Positions 1 through 8,735 of a stretch of DNA of 64,000 bases are shown here, piece after piece; the stretch's first letter is position 1; each line of letters begins with the position of its first letter. The translations under genes and the position numbers were made by a program. This DNA comes from an uncultured Mollicutes bacterium (lineage in GTDB: Bacteria > Bacillota_I > Bacilli_A > ML615J-28 > CAG-313), in the NCBI GenBank assembly GCA_900539265.1, contig UQBM01000005.1, positions 1 to 64,000 of the forward strand, in the 5' to 3' direction. The notes beneath the pieces were generated by a model. It saw nothing but the letters and a program-made list of their open reading frames with translations. It ran no database searches and was not told the origin of the DNA.

Positions 1-58
1 AAAGGATTTAATATAAACTTATAAACTATATTATACGTTTATATTATACAAGGAAAAA

Positions 59-1096
59 ATGAGAAAAATTAAAGTTGTTCAATATGGATGTGGAAAAATG
101 GCAAAATATATTTTGCGTTATTTACATGAAAAAGGGGCTGAAATTGTAGGTGCAATTGATGTTAATCCTGCAATTATAGGGATGGATGTTGGCGATTTTG
201 CGGAAATTGGGATGAAACTTGGTGTAACTATTCAAAATGATGCGGAAAAAGTTTTGGATGAGTGCGATGCTGATGTAGCAATTGTAACTTTATTTAGTTT
301 TATTCCAGATATTTATAAACATGTAGAGCAATGCGTTGAAAGAGGAATAAATGTTATTACAACTTGTGAAGAAGCAATTTATCCGTGGACTACTTCAGCT
401 GCTTTGACTAATAAAATTGATTTATTGGCAAAAGAAACAGGATGTACTGTAACAGGTTCTGGAATGCAAGATATTTTTTGGATTAATATGGTTGCTCTTG
501 CCTGTGCTGGTTGTCATAACATTACTAAGATTAAAGGTGCTTATAGTTATAACGTTGATGAATATGGTTTAGCACTAGCTAATGCTCATGGATGTGATTT
601 AACGGAAGAAGAATTTGAGCAACAAATTGCACATCCTAGTGAATTTGCAGCATCATATGCTTGGAATGCAAGTGAAGCAATTGCCAACAAATTGGGATTG
701 ACAATTAAAAGTATTTCTCAAAAAAATGTTCCCTATATTGCAAAGGAAGATATTTATAGTGAAACTTTAGGAAAAACAATTAAAGCAGGTCGTTGTATTG
801 GAATGTCTTCAGTGGTTACAATTGAAACTCTTCAAGGAATTACAATTGAAGAGGAAACTATAGGAAAAGTATATGGTAAAGATGAAGGCGATATGTGTGA
901 TTGGGAAATTACCGGTGAGCCGTATGTTAAATATCGAGTTGACAAACCTGCAACTGTTGAACATACTTGTGCAACTGTAGTTAATCGAATTCCATCATTA
1001 ATAAATGCAGAAGCAGGTTATGTAACGGCTGATCAATTAGATGAAATAGAATATTTAACTTATCCAATATCATTTTATTTAAAAGATAATGAATAA
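59..1096 (+). CDS. DapB-like / 2,4-diaminopentanoate dehydrogenase-like oxidoreductase
   Basis: 345-aa soluble protein. The N-terminus (residues 4-40, [17 protein letters not shown] then VGAID) is a Rossmann nucleotide-binding fold of the dihydrodipicolinate-reductase type. The rest resembles the 2,4-diaminopentanoate dehydrogenase family (ornithine fermentation), with the stretch [12 protein letters not shown] around residues 99-110 and [12 protein letters not shown] around 138-149. The family acts on amino or imino groups of diamino acids with NAD(P)H, but the substrate here cannot be read from sequence. The start has an AAGGAAAAA ribosome binding site a few bases upstream. It is transcribed alone and converges on gdhA across a shared hairpin. 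It could instead be an amino-acid dehydrogenase of unknown specificity. The family call is fairly firm, the reaction is inference. Confidence 0.62.
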   Translation: MRKIKVVQYGCGKMAKYILRYLHEKGAEIVGAIDVNPAIIGMDVGDFAEIGMKLGVTIQNDAEKVLDECDADVAIVTLFSFIPDIYKHVEQCVERGINVITTCEEAIYPWTTSAALTNKIDLLAKETGCTVTGSGMQDIFWINMVALACAGCHNITKIKGAYSYNVDEYGLALANAHGCDLTEEEFEQQIAHPSEFAASYAWNASEAIANKLGLTIKSISQKNVPYIAKEDIYSETLGKTIKAGRCIGMSSVVTIETLQGITIEEETIGKVYGKDEGDMCDWEITGEPYVKYRVDKPATVEHTCATVVNRIPSLINAEAGYVTADQLDEIEYLTYPISFYLKDNE

Positions 1097-1097
1097 G

Positions 1098-1125
1098 AAA
1101 ACACTCCTATTTAGGAGTGTTTTTA
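1098..1125. terminator. Bidirectional terminator between the oxidoreductase and gdhA
   Basis: AAAACACTCCTA and TAGGAGTGTTTT form a 12-bp stem with a two-base centre. The A and T flanks serve both converging genes. Confidence 0.85.
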
Positions 1126-2469
1126 TTAGCAAACACCTTGGGAAAGCATAGCACTAGCAACTTTTTTAAAGCCACTAATATTTGCACCAAGTACTGTATT
1201 ATATTTATTACCATAGTGAGTAGCACAATCTATAACTTCTAAAAAAATATTTTCCATTTGGGTTTTGAGTTTTTCGTCAACCTCTTCAAAACTCCAAGCA
1301 TAACGCATCGAGTTTTGACTCATCTCAAAACCAGATACCATTACTCCACCAGCATTTGCTGCTTTGGCAGGGCCAAATAAAATATTATGACTTATTAAAT
1401 AATTGGTAGCCTCTATTGTACATGGCATATTAGCTCCTTCTGAAACAGCGATGACTCCATTTTCAACAAGAACTTTAGCATCATGTAGGTCAAGTTCATT
1501 TTGAGTTGCACAAGGTAAAGCAATGTCACATTTGATTGTCCAAATATCTTTAGGAGATGGTTCAAAGATAGTGCTATTGTCATAATGAATATATTCACTA
1601 ATTCTAGCTCGTTTTACTTCTTTTAAATTTTTTAAAATTTCAAAATTTAGACCTTTCTCATTATAAATATAACCACTAGAATCACTCATTGCAATAACAG
1701 TTGCACCTAGTTCTTGGGCTTTTTGCATAGCATATAAAGCTACATTACCAGAACCAGAAATAATAACCTTTTTATTTGCAAATGATGTATTATTCATTAC
1801 CTTTAACATTTTGTTAGTATAATAGCATAGACCATAACCAGTAGCTTCAGTTCTACCTAAACTTCCACCATAGCTCAAACCTTTTCCTGTTAAAACGCCT
1901 GTGAATTCATTTTTCAATCTTTTATATTGACCAAACATATAACCAATTTCTCTAGCACCAGTTCCAATATCACCAGCTGGGACATCAGTATTAGGACCAA
2001 TATGACGATATAATTCATTCATGAAACTCTGACAGAAATGCATAATTTCGGTATCACTTTTTCCTTTAGGATCAAAATCACTTCCACCTTTACCTCCACC
2101 CATTGGAAGACCAGTAAGAGCATTTTTAAGGGTTTGTTCAAAACCTAAGAATTTAATAATACTTTGATTAACGGTCGGATGTAATCTAATTCCCCCTTTA
2201 TAAGGACCAATTGCCGAGGAAAATTCAACTCTAAATCCTCTATTTACATGAACTAAACCTTTATCGTCTATCCATGGTACACGAAAGGTAATTATTCTCT
2301 CTGCTTCTACAAAGCGTTCTATAATTCCATTTTTTTCAATTGCATCATTTTCATTAACAAATGGCTCAATTGAATCAAGTACTTCATATACAGCTTGTAA
2401 AAATTCTGGTTCATTTGCATTTTTAACCTTAACCTTTTCATATATTTCACATAAATATTTATTTGTCAT
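1126..2469 (-). CDS. gdhA: Glutamate dehydrogenase (NADP-type)
   Basis: 447 aa, the normal length for the hexameric NADP-type enzyme, which interconverts 2-oxoglutarate plus ammonia and glutamate in the cytosol. Diagnostic pieces are the substrate-pocket run GPYKGGIRLHP (about residue 88), the catalytic-lysine region LPMGGGKGGSDFDPKG (about 121-136), PAGDIGTGAREIGYM (about 164-178) and a Rossmann motif KVIISGSGNVALYAMQKA near 235. A CCTCC (GGAGG on the minus strand) ribosome binding site lies just upstream of the ATG at 2469. It is transcribed divergently from the threonine operon, so nitrogen assimilation and the aspartate pathway share one control region. Confidence 0.95.
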   Translation of the reverse strand: MTNKYLCEIYEKVKVKNANEPEFLQAVYEVLDSIEPFVNENDAIEKNGIIERFVEAERIITFRVPWIDDKGLVHVNRGFRVEFSSAIGPYKGGIRLHPTVNQSIIKFLGFEQTLKNALTGLPMGGGKGGSDFDPKGKSDTEIMHFCQSFMNELYRHIGPNTDVPAGDIGTGAREIGYMFGQYKRLKNEFTGVLTGKGLSYGGSLGRTEATGYGLCYYTNKMLKVMNNTSFANKKVIISGSGNVALYAMQKAQELGATVIAMSDSSGYIYNEKGLNFEILKNLKEVKRARISEYIHYDNSTIFEPSPKDIWTIKCDIALPCATQNELDLHDAKVLVENGVIAVSEGANMPCTIEATNYLISHNILFGPAKAANAGGVMVSGFEMSQNSMRYAWSFEEVDEKLKTQMENIFLEVIDCATHYGNKYNTVLGANISGFKKVASAMLSQGVC

Positions 2470-2505
2470 TTTATTCCTCCTTGCATAAATTATCTATTTT
2501 TAAAT

Positions 2506-2535
2506 ATTATATCATAAAAGACAAGCAATTGTGAA
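2506..2535 (-). promoter_or_regulatory. gdhA promoter
   Basis: On the minus strand: -35 TTCACA (2530-2535), 18-bp spacer, -10 TATAAT (2506-2511). A long-spaced dyad, AAAGACAA near 2516-2523 and TTGTCTTT near 2552-2559, straddles this divergent region and could bind a regulator (inference). Confidence 0.6.
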
Positions 2536-2577
2536 ATAATATGCTAATTTTTTGTCTTTAAAATAAAAACAAATGTC

Positions 2578-2606
2578 TTGATAATGAAAACAAAATATGA
2601 TATAAT
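2578..2606 (+). promoter_or_regulatory. Promoter of the threonine operon
   Basis: -35 TTGATA (2578-2583), 17-bp spacer, -10 TATAAT (2601-2606), followed by the GAGGTG ribosome binding site and the thrC ATG at 2628. The leader is only about 15 nt, too short for a transcription attenuator or riboswitch. Confidence 0.75.
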
Positions 2607-2627
2607 GTAACAAAATTGAGGTGAAGT

Positions 2628-4082
2628 ATGTATACTAGTACAAGAAAAAAATTGAAAATTAATGCTAGTGAGGCTATTATTAGAGGTATCAGTGAAGATG
2701 GTGGTCTTTTCATTTTTTGTCAGCTACCCCCTTTTTTATTTAATAAAAATTTTAGTTTGTTATCTTATCAAGAAATGGCTGAAAAAATTTTAACCTTTTT
2801 TTTAAATGATTTTACAAATGAAGAGATTAAACAAGTAATTGAAAAAACTTATACATCATCTAATTTTGAGAGCAAAATTATTGAAATAAAAAACTTGAAA
2901 GATTTTAGTTTTTTAGAATTATATCATGGTCCAACGCTCTCTTTTAAAGATATGGCTTTAACAATGTTACCTAATTTAATAGAAATAGCTAAAGCAAAAC
3001 ACAATGATTATTTAAAAACCCTTATTTTAACTGCCACTTCTGGAGATACTGGTGGTGCAGCGCTAGCTAGTTTTGGTAAAGATGATAAAAATAAGATTAT
3101 TGTTTTATATCCAATAAATGGAATAAGTCATTTTCAAGAAAAACAAATGCATTTTTATACAAATCAAAGAGCAAAGCTTATAGGTATTAATGGTAATTTT
3201 GATGATTGCCAAAATATAGTTAAAAAAGTTTTTACAAATGTTTATGATTTAAAAAATATTGAACTTTCTTCAGCAAATTCAATAAATATAGGTAGATTGA
3301 TTCCCCAAATTATTTATTACTTTTATGCTTATTTTAAAATGGTAAATCGTAATGAAATACTATACGGAGAAAAAATAAATGTAGTAGTACCAACAGGAAA
3401 CTTTGGTAATATTTTAGCTTGCTATATAGCCAAAAAAATGGGTTTATTTATTAATAAGATTATTTGTGCTAGCAATGAGAATAATGTTTTAACAGATTTT
3501 TTTAATACTAAAATATACAATTGTAATCGTCCTTTTTATTCAACAAATTCACCCGCAATGGATATTTTAATATCATCGAATTTAGAAAGATTATTATTTA
3601 TTATTACAGATGGAAATTATAAAGTTATTAATAAATTAATGAAAGATTTGCAAGTTCAAAAAAGTTTTTATTTACCAAAGCAGTATCATTCTCAAATAAA
3701 TGATTTTGTAGCATTTTCAATTAATAATGAAGAAACTCTTTTTTATATAAAGGATTGCTTTGAAAAGTATAATTATTTAATTGATCCTCATACGGCTGTG
3801 GCATATGGTGCTTATTTAAATTTGAAAAATAAATTAAAAGGAAAAACGTTAATTATAAGTACTGCTAGTCCTTTTAAATTTATTGATACAATAAATGAAG
3901 TTTTTAAAATTGAAGAAAAAGATTTTTCTTTAGTAGAAAAAATTGCTGAAAAAAGTGGTATTGAAATTCCTAATTTATTAAAGAAAATTTATGCATTTAC
4001 TTTTCAACAAGAAGTGTGGGATAAAGAAGATGCTGAAGAAAAACTTAGAAAATTAATAGGTGAGTTAGATGAAAATTGTTAG
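2628..4082 (+). CDS. thrC: Threonine synthase
   Basis: 484-aa PLP enzyme converting O-phosphohomoserine to threonine. The N-terminus YTSTRKK and EAIIRGISEDGGLF is the ThrC N-terminal domain. The PLP lysine is K107 within HGPTLSFKDMAL. The phosphate-binding loop is TATSGDTGGAAL near residue 136, followed by ANSINIGRLIPQ near 218. The length fits the fungal/E. coli-like long class of ThrC. It is the first gene of a six-gene operon, and its end overlaps thrB by 14 bp, indicating translational coupling. The start is fixed by GAGGTG placed 6 nt upstream. Confidence 0.95.
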   Translation: MYTSTRKKLKINASEAIIRGISEDGGLFIFCQLPPFLFNKNFSLLSYQEMAEKILTFFLNDFTNEEIKQVIEKTYTSSNFESKIIEIKNLKDFSFLELYHGPTLSFKDMALTMLPNLIEIAKAKHNDYLKTLILTATSGDTGGAALASFGKDDKNKIIVLYPINGISHFQEKQMHFYTNQRAKLIGINGNFDDCQNIVKKVFTNVYDLKNIELSSANSINIGRLIPQIIYYFYAYFKMVNRNEILYGEKINVVVPTGNFGNILACYIAKKMGLFINKIICASNENNVLTDFFNTKIYNCNRPFYSTNSPAMDILISSNLERLLFIITDGNYKVINKLMKDLQVQKSFYLPKQYHSQINDFVAFSINNEETLFYIKDCFEKYNYLIDPHTAVAYGAYLNLKNKLKGKTLIISTASPFKFIDTINEVFKIEEKDFSLVEKIAEKSGIEIPNLLKKIYAFTFQQEVWDKEDAEEKLRKLIGELDENC

Positions 4083-4929
4083 AACTTTTGCGACTTCCGC
4101 AAATCTAGGTCCAGGTTTTGATTGCCTTGGTATTTGTTTTAATTTATATAATGAATATGAATTTTTTCCTTCCAATGAATATAAAATAGAAGGTTTTAAT
4201 AAAAAATTTTCAAATCCTAATGATAATCTTATTATTAAAAGTTATGAAAGAGTTTTTTTATTAAAGAATAAGAAAATTCAATTTTTAACAATTAAACAAA
4301 AAATTCAAAATATTCCCTTGTCAAGAGGTCTTGGTAGTAGTGCATCATGTATAGTCGCAGGTATAATAATGGCTAATGAAATTCTTGAAGGTATCTTGTC
4401 TAAAAATGAAATTTTCCAAATCGCAAGTATGATTGAAGGACATCCAGACAATGTTGCCCCCTTAATATTTGGTGGTTTCACTTGTAGTTTCAAAGAAGAT
4501 ATTTATCGTTATATTAAACTAGAGGTGGCCAGTAATTTACAATTTTTTTTATTGATTCCTAATTTTGAATTATCTACAACTGTAGCTAGAGCTTCATTAC
4601 CCAATTGTGTTTTATTAGATGATGTAGTATCTAATTTATCACATGTTATTTTGATGGTAAAAGCTTTAGAAAAGGGTGATTTTGCTTTACTAAAAATAGC
4701 AAAAAAAGATCGCATCCATGAACCATATCGGTATTCATTAATTGATTCAAAAAAGGAAATTAGAGAGGTATTAAAAGGTTATGAGGAAATAGTGGCTTTA
4801 ATTAGCGGAGCTGGACCAAGTATTCTTTTAATTAGTGAACAAGATATTAAAGATAAATTAAATATTAATAATTGGCAATTAGCAAGTGTCGAAATTTCTA
4901 ACGTAGGAGCATATGTATATGAGAAGTAG
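4069..4929 (+). CDS. thrB: Homoserine kinase
   Basis: 286-aa GHMP-family kinase making O-phosphohomoserine for ThrC. The N-terminal ATSANLGPGFDCLGICF is the GHMP substrate motif. The ATP-binding loop is PLSRGLGSSASCIVAGI at about residues 83-99, and the C-terminal motif is ALISGAGPSILLI near 243. The length is usual for bacterial ThrB. The start overlaps the end of thrC with AGGTGAG as ribosome binding site inside thrC. The 3' end overlaps the next gene. Confidence 0.95.
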   Translation: MKIVRTFATSANLGPGFDCLGICFNLYNEYEFFPSNEYKIEGFNKKFSNPNDNLIIKSYERVFLLKNKKIQFLTIKQKIQNIPLSRGLGSSASCIVAGIIMANEILEGILSKNEIFQIASMIEGHPDNVAPLIFGGFTCSFKEDIYRYIKLEVASNLQFFLLIPNFELSTTVARASLPNCVLLDDVVSNLSHVILMVKALEKGDFALLKIAKKDRIHEPYRYSLIDSKKEIREVLKGYEEIVALISGAGPSILLISEQDIKDKLNINNWQLASVEISNVGAYVYEK

Positions 4930-5353
4930 TGAATATTTAATTGTTCATAAATCAATTCTTCCCCAATATTTTGAACAAGTTATTATAGTAAGGGAGTTAA
5001 TAAATAATCAAAAAATTAATATCTGTGAGGCATGTAAAATGCAAAATATTAGTCGTTCCACTTATTATAAATACAAAGATTTTATCTTTAGACCGACGAA
5101 GGATAATGGTAATAAGGCTCTTTTTGCTATCAAGACTATTGATGAAAAAGGGATTTTATCTTCTATTTTGCAAGTAATATATGATAATAATGGTAATGTA
5201 ATTTCGATTAACCAAGAGGCTCCAATTGATAAAAGTGCATATATTACTATTATGATTGATATTGGGGACTTAAAAATTGATATAGAATCTTTACAAAAGT
5301 TAATAGCATTATGCTATGGTGTAAAATCAATTGCTATAATGGGGGTAGAATAA
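4919..5353 (+). CDS. HTH-ACT regulatory protein (UPF0735/PheB-like)
   Basis: About 144 aa. The N-terminal half has a helix-turn-helix-like stretch, ICEACKMQNISRSTYYKYKD, and the C-terminal half is one ACT domain (ALFAIKTIDEKGILSSILQV, then INQEAPIDKSAYITIMIDI). This is the layout of the UPF0735/PheB family, which is presumed to bind amino acids. I prefer the ATG at 4919 because GGAG at 4906-4909 is 9 nt away; an upstream ATG at 4913 is only 3 nt from it. The stop overlaps the hom start (TAATG). Since the Hom encoded next lacks its usual C-terminal ACT domain, this protein is a good candidate for a trans-acting feedback subunit or a pathway repressor (inference). Confidence 0.8.
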   Translation: MRSSEYLIVHKSILPQYFEQVIIVRELINNQKINICEACKMQNISRSTYYKYKDFIFRPTKDNGNKALFAIKTIDEKGILSSILQVIYDNNGNVISINQEAPIDKSAYITIMIDIGDLKIDIESLQKLIALCYGVKSIAIMGVE

Positions 5354-6330
5354 TGAAAAAAGTAAGAATTGCTATTTTAGGTTATGGGGTTATCGGTAAA
5401 GGAGTTTTTAAGATATGTTTGGAAAAAGAGGAAATTGAGGTTATAAAAATATTTGATTACAAGAAAAATTTTGATAAGCAATATGTTAGTCTTTTTACGG
5501 ATAACTTAGAAGATATTATGAATGACAATAATATTGATATAGTTGTTGAAGTTTTAGGAGGATATGATTTTGCTAAAAAAGCTTGCTTTCTTACTTTAAG
5601 TAAACATAAACATTTGGTAACTGCTAATAAAGAAGTAGTTGCAAATGATATCGATCGGTTAACTAAAATGGCAAAAGATAATAGAGTTTCTTTTTGTTAT
5701 GAAGCAAGTGTGGGTGGAGCAATTCCCATTATAAAGAATTTAAAAGAACTTACTTTAGTCAACAAAATTCATAGAATTATTGGAATTTTAAATGGAACAA
5801 CTAACTATATTCTTAGTAGAATAAATGAAGGGATGAGTTTTGATGAGGCTTTAAAACTAGCTCAAGAAAAAGGGTTTGCGGAAAAAGATCCTACTGCTGA
5901 TTTAGAAGGTTATGATATGATGCGAAAAATTGCCATTTTATCAGATATTGCGTGGAATACTAAAATTAATATGAATGATATAAAACATACACCGTTAAAC
6001 CATATCGACAAGTATAAGATTAAGAAAAATATTAAAAATAATCAAACAATTAAGTATGTGTGTGAAGCTTTTAAAGATAATGATAAAATATTAATTTCCG
6101 TAGGATTAAGGACATTTAACAATCAAGAAGTATTATGTAATATTAATGATGAATATAATGGTGTTATAGTTGAGACAATTCCAGCTGATAAGTTTATTTT
6201 TATTGGTAAAGGAGCAGGTAGTTTACCAACTGCTTTTGCAATAGTTAGCGATATCTATGATATTATCAATCAAAGAGTATTAGATACTTATGATAATCTC
6301 AATACGTATATAATTAATGAGGTGGAATAA
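5353..6330 (+). CDS. hom: Homoserine dehydrogenase, short form without ACT domain
   Basis: 325 aa. Reduces aspartate semialdehyde to homoserine with NAD(P)H. Motifs in order: GYGVIGKG (nucleotide binding), TANKEVVA, EASVGGAIPIIKNLKEL, GILNGTTNYILSRI, AEKDPTADLEGYDMMRKIAIL and GKGAGSLPTAFA. Most Gram-positive Hom proteins are about 430 aa with a C-terminal ACT domain; this one ends after the catalytic part. The ATG at 5353 is chosen because MKKVRIAILG begins the fold and is coupled to the previous stop (TAATG); an upstream in-frame ATG at 5311 lies inside the ACT gene. The stop again overlaps the next start as TAATG. Confidence 0.93.
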   Translation: MKKVRIAILGYGVIGKGVFKICLEKEEIEVIKIFDYKKNFDKQYVSLFTDNLEDIMNDNNIDIVVEVLGGYDFAKKACFLTLSKHKHLVTANKEVVANDIDRLTKMAKDNRVSFCYEASVGGAIPIIKNLKELTLVNKIHRIIGILNGTTNYILSRINEGMSFDEALKLAQEKGFAEKDPTADLEGYDMMRKIAILSDIAWNTKINMNDIKHTPLNHIDKYKIKKNIKNNQTIKYVCEAFKDNDKILISVGLRTFNNQEVLCNINDEYNGVIVETIPADKFIFIGKGAGSLPTAFAIVSDIYDIINQRVLDTYDNLNTYIINEVE

Positions 6331-7319
6331 TGAAAAAATATAATTTAGCAATTGTAGGGGCTACAGGACTTGTAGGGAGGATGTTCTTAAAAATTTTAGA
6401 TGAATATCATTTTCCTTTTCATAAATTAGTTCTTTACGCTTCAAAGAAAAGTGTTGGGAAGAAAATAATGTTTAAAAATAAAGAATATATTATTAGAGAA
6501 TTAAATGAAGAATCTTTCGATGATGTTGATATTGCTTTATTTAGTGCTGGTAGTAAAATTTCTAAAGAATACGCTCCCATAGCAATCAAAAAAGGTGCAT
6601 ATGTAATTGATAATTCAAGTGCTTGGCGAATGGATGATAATTGTGCTTTAGTTGTACCGGAAGTTAATATTGATGACATCTTTACAAAAAGTAAAATAAT
6701 TGCAAATCCCAATTGTTCAACAATTCAAGCGGTTTTACCTCTTAAAATTTTAAATGATTATTTTGGTATTAAAAGAGTGACTTATACAACATATCAAGCT
6801 GTAAGTGGTTCTGGTCAAAAAGGAATTGAAGATTTAAAAAGAACTAAAAACAATAATATAAATTTATTTTATCCATATGATATTTCTAAAACTTGTATAC
6901 CTGAAATTGATGAATTTTTAGACAATGGTTATACAAAAGAGGAAATGAAAATGATAAACGAAACAAGAAAAATCCTACATTTAAAAAATTTACCAATTGT
7001 TGCAACTTGTGTTAGAGTTCCTGTTGAAAATTGTCATGGAGTTTCTATGACAATTGAACTTACAAAAAAGTTTGAAATAGAAGAAATAAAAAAAGTTTTA
7101 AAAAAACAAGATGGAATTGTAGTTTATGATGATATTCAAAACCATAAATATCCTAATTCAATTATTGCCAATAATCAAGATAAGGTTTATGTTGGGCGGA
7201 TTAGAAAAGACTTATCAATTGAAAATGGAATTTTACTCTATTGTGTGGCTGATAATATTAGAAAGGGTGCCGCTAGCAATGCAATACAGATTGCAATGGC
7301 TTTGATAAAAAAATTATGA
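6330..7319 (+). CDS. asd: Aspartate-semialdehyde dehydrogenase
   Basis: 329 aa. Reduces aspartyl phosphate to aspartate semialdehyde with NADPH. The N-terminal GATGLVGRMF is the NADP loop. The active-site cysteine lies in NPNCSTIQAVLPL near residue 128, followed by AVSGSGQKGIEDL and the acid/base histidine in ENCHGVSMTIEL. The substrate-binding arginine region is GRIRKDLS. Length is normal. The gene is coupled to hom and to lysC (ATGA overlap, TGA stop). Confidence 0.95.
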   Translation: MKKYNLAIVGATGLVGRMFLKILDEYHFPFHKLVLYASKKSVGKKIMFKNKEYIIRELNEESFDDVDIALFSAGSKISKEYAPIAIKKGAYVIDNSSAWRMDDNCALVVPEVNIDDIFTKSKIIANPNCSTIQAVLPLKILNDYFGIKRVTYTTYQAVSGSGQKGIEDLKRTKNNNINLFYPYDISKTCIPEIDEFLDNGYTKEEMKMINETRKILHLKNLPIVATCVRVPVENCHGVSMTIELTKKFEIEEIKKVLKKQDGIVVYDDIQNHKYPNSIIANNQDKVYVGRIRKDLSIENGILLYCVADNIRKGAASNAIQIAMALIKKL

Positions 7320-8626
7320 TAAAGGTAGCAAAATTTGGCGGTTCGAGTTTAGCAAATGGTGAACAATTTAAAAAAATAAAAAACATTATTTTAGAAGATC
7401 CATCAAGAAGTATTATTGTTGTATCAGCACCAGGTAAAAAAAATAAAGATGATCATAAGATAACTGATTTACTCTATTTAATTTATGCTCATTTAAAATA
7501 TGGAGTAGATGCTAAAAATATTTTTGATATTGTTAAAAGCCGATATTTAGAAATAAAAAAAACATTATCTTTGAAAATTGATCTTGAAAAGGAATTTACT
7601 TTATTAGAAGTAGGACTAAAACAAAAGATAAGCGAGGAATTTCTAGTTAGTAGGGGAGAATATTTTTGTGCTAAATTATTGGCAGAATACTTGGGTTATG
7701 ATTTTGTTGATGCAAAAAATTTAATTTATTTTAATTATGATGGAAAACTAGATGAACAAAGAACAAAAGATGCATTAGTAAATCAATTGATAAAAACTAA
7801 AAAAATTGTTATACCTGGATTTTATGGTTGTTATCCAGATGGTAATATTCATCTTTTCTCAAGAGGAGGTTCGGATGTTACGGGTGCGGTGGTAGCAAAA
7901 GCTCTTTCAGTCGATATTTATGAAAATTGGACAGATGTTTCTGGCTTTTTAGTAACAGATCCTAAAATTGTCCATAATCCTAAAAAGATAAAGGAGATTT
8001 CTTATGAGGAATTACGTGAATTATCATATATGGGAGCAAATGTATTACATGAAGAGACCATTTTTCCTGTACAAGAACTAGATATTCCTATTAATATTAA
8101 AAATACGAATCACCCTGAAGAAGAAGGTACAATAATTTCTTCTAAATGCCGAGATTCTTCACAAATTATTACAGGCATTACTGGTAAAAAATCTTATGAG
8201 TCAATAACGATAATCAAAAAACCAAAAGTTCAAAAAATAAAAGTAATCAGAGATGTTTTATCAGTTTTAGATAAATATAACATCAATGTTGAACATATTC
8301 CATCAAGTATTGATAGTTTTAGTTTAATTATTGAAGCAAATTATCTTGTTGAAAAAATTTATGAAGTGCTTGCAGAGATAAAAAAAATCGATGATGTCCA
8401 AGATGTAATAATTGATAGAGATATAGCACTTATTGCAATAGTAGGAAGAAATATGGCAACTAAACCTGGTATTAGTGCTAAAATTTTTTCTATTTTTGGG
8501 CAAAATGATATTAATATTAAGGTAATTGCTCAAGCATCACAAGAACTTAGTATTATTGTTGGGGTTACTAATAATCAATTTGAAAAAGCGATTAGGGCGA
8601 TTTATGATTATCTTGTTTTACAATAA
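7316..8626 (+). CDS. lysC: Aspartate kinase
   Basis: 436-aa monofunctional kinase catalysing the first step of the aspartate pathway. VAKFGGSSLANGEQF is the N-terminal signature. SRGGSDVTGAVVAKAL (about residues 182-197) and the DPKIVHNPKKIKEISYEEL stretch are catalytic-domain hallmarks. The C-terminal 160 residues carry two ACT domains, with MATKPGISAKIFSIFGQNDINI as the second. It ends the thr operon. With LysA 12 kb away but no dap genes here, it presumably feeds both threonine and DAP/lysine. Confidence 0.95.
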   Translation: MIKVAKFGGSSLANGEQFKKIKNIILEDPSRSIIVVSAPGKKNKDDHKITDLLYLIYAHLKYGVDAKNIFDIVKSRYLEIKKTLSLKIDLEKEFTLLEVGLKQKISEEFLVSRGEYFCAKLLAEYLGYDFVDAKNLIYFNYDGKLDEQRTKDALVNQLIKTKKIVIPGFYGCYPDGNIHLFSRGGSDVTGAVVAKALSVDIYENWTDVSGFLVTDPKIVHNPKKIKEISYEELRELSYMGANVLHEETIFPVQELDIPINIKNTNHPEEEGTIISSKCRDSSQIITGITGKKSYESITIIKKPKVQKIKVIRDVLSVLDKYNINVEHIPSSIDSFSLIIEANYLVEKIYEVLAEIKKIDDVQDVIIDRDIALIAIVGRNMATKPGISAKIFSIFGQNDINIKVIAQASQELSIIVGVTNNQFEKAIRAIYDYLVLQ

Positions 8627-8735
8627 AAGGTTAAGATAAAAATAGTTAATAAAGTATAGTTATATTATAAATTGTTATACTAAAATTGTCTTATAAACTT
8701 ATGCTAAATTTTAATATAAGAAGAAAGGAGTTTAA

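Noticed and set aside
1413..1598. Small frame inside gdhA on the same strand
   Set aside because: Out-of-frame shadow of a clear enzyme gene with no start context.
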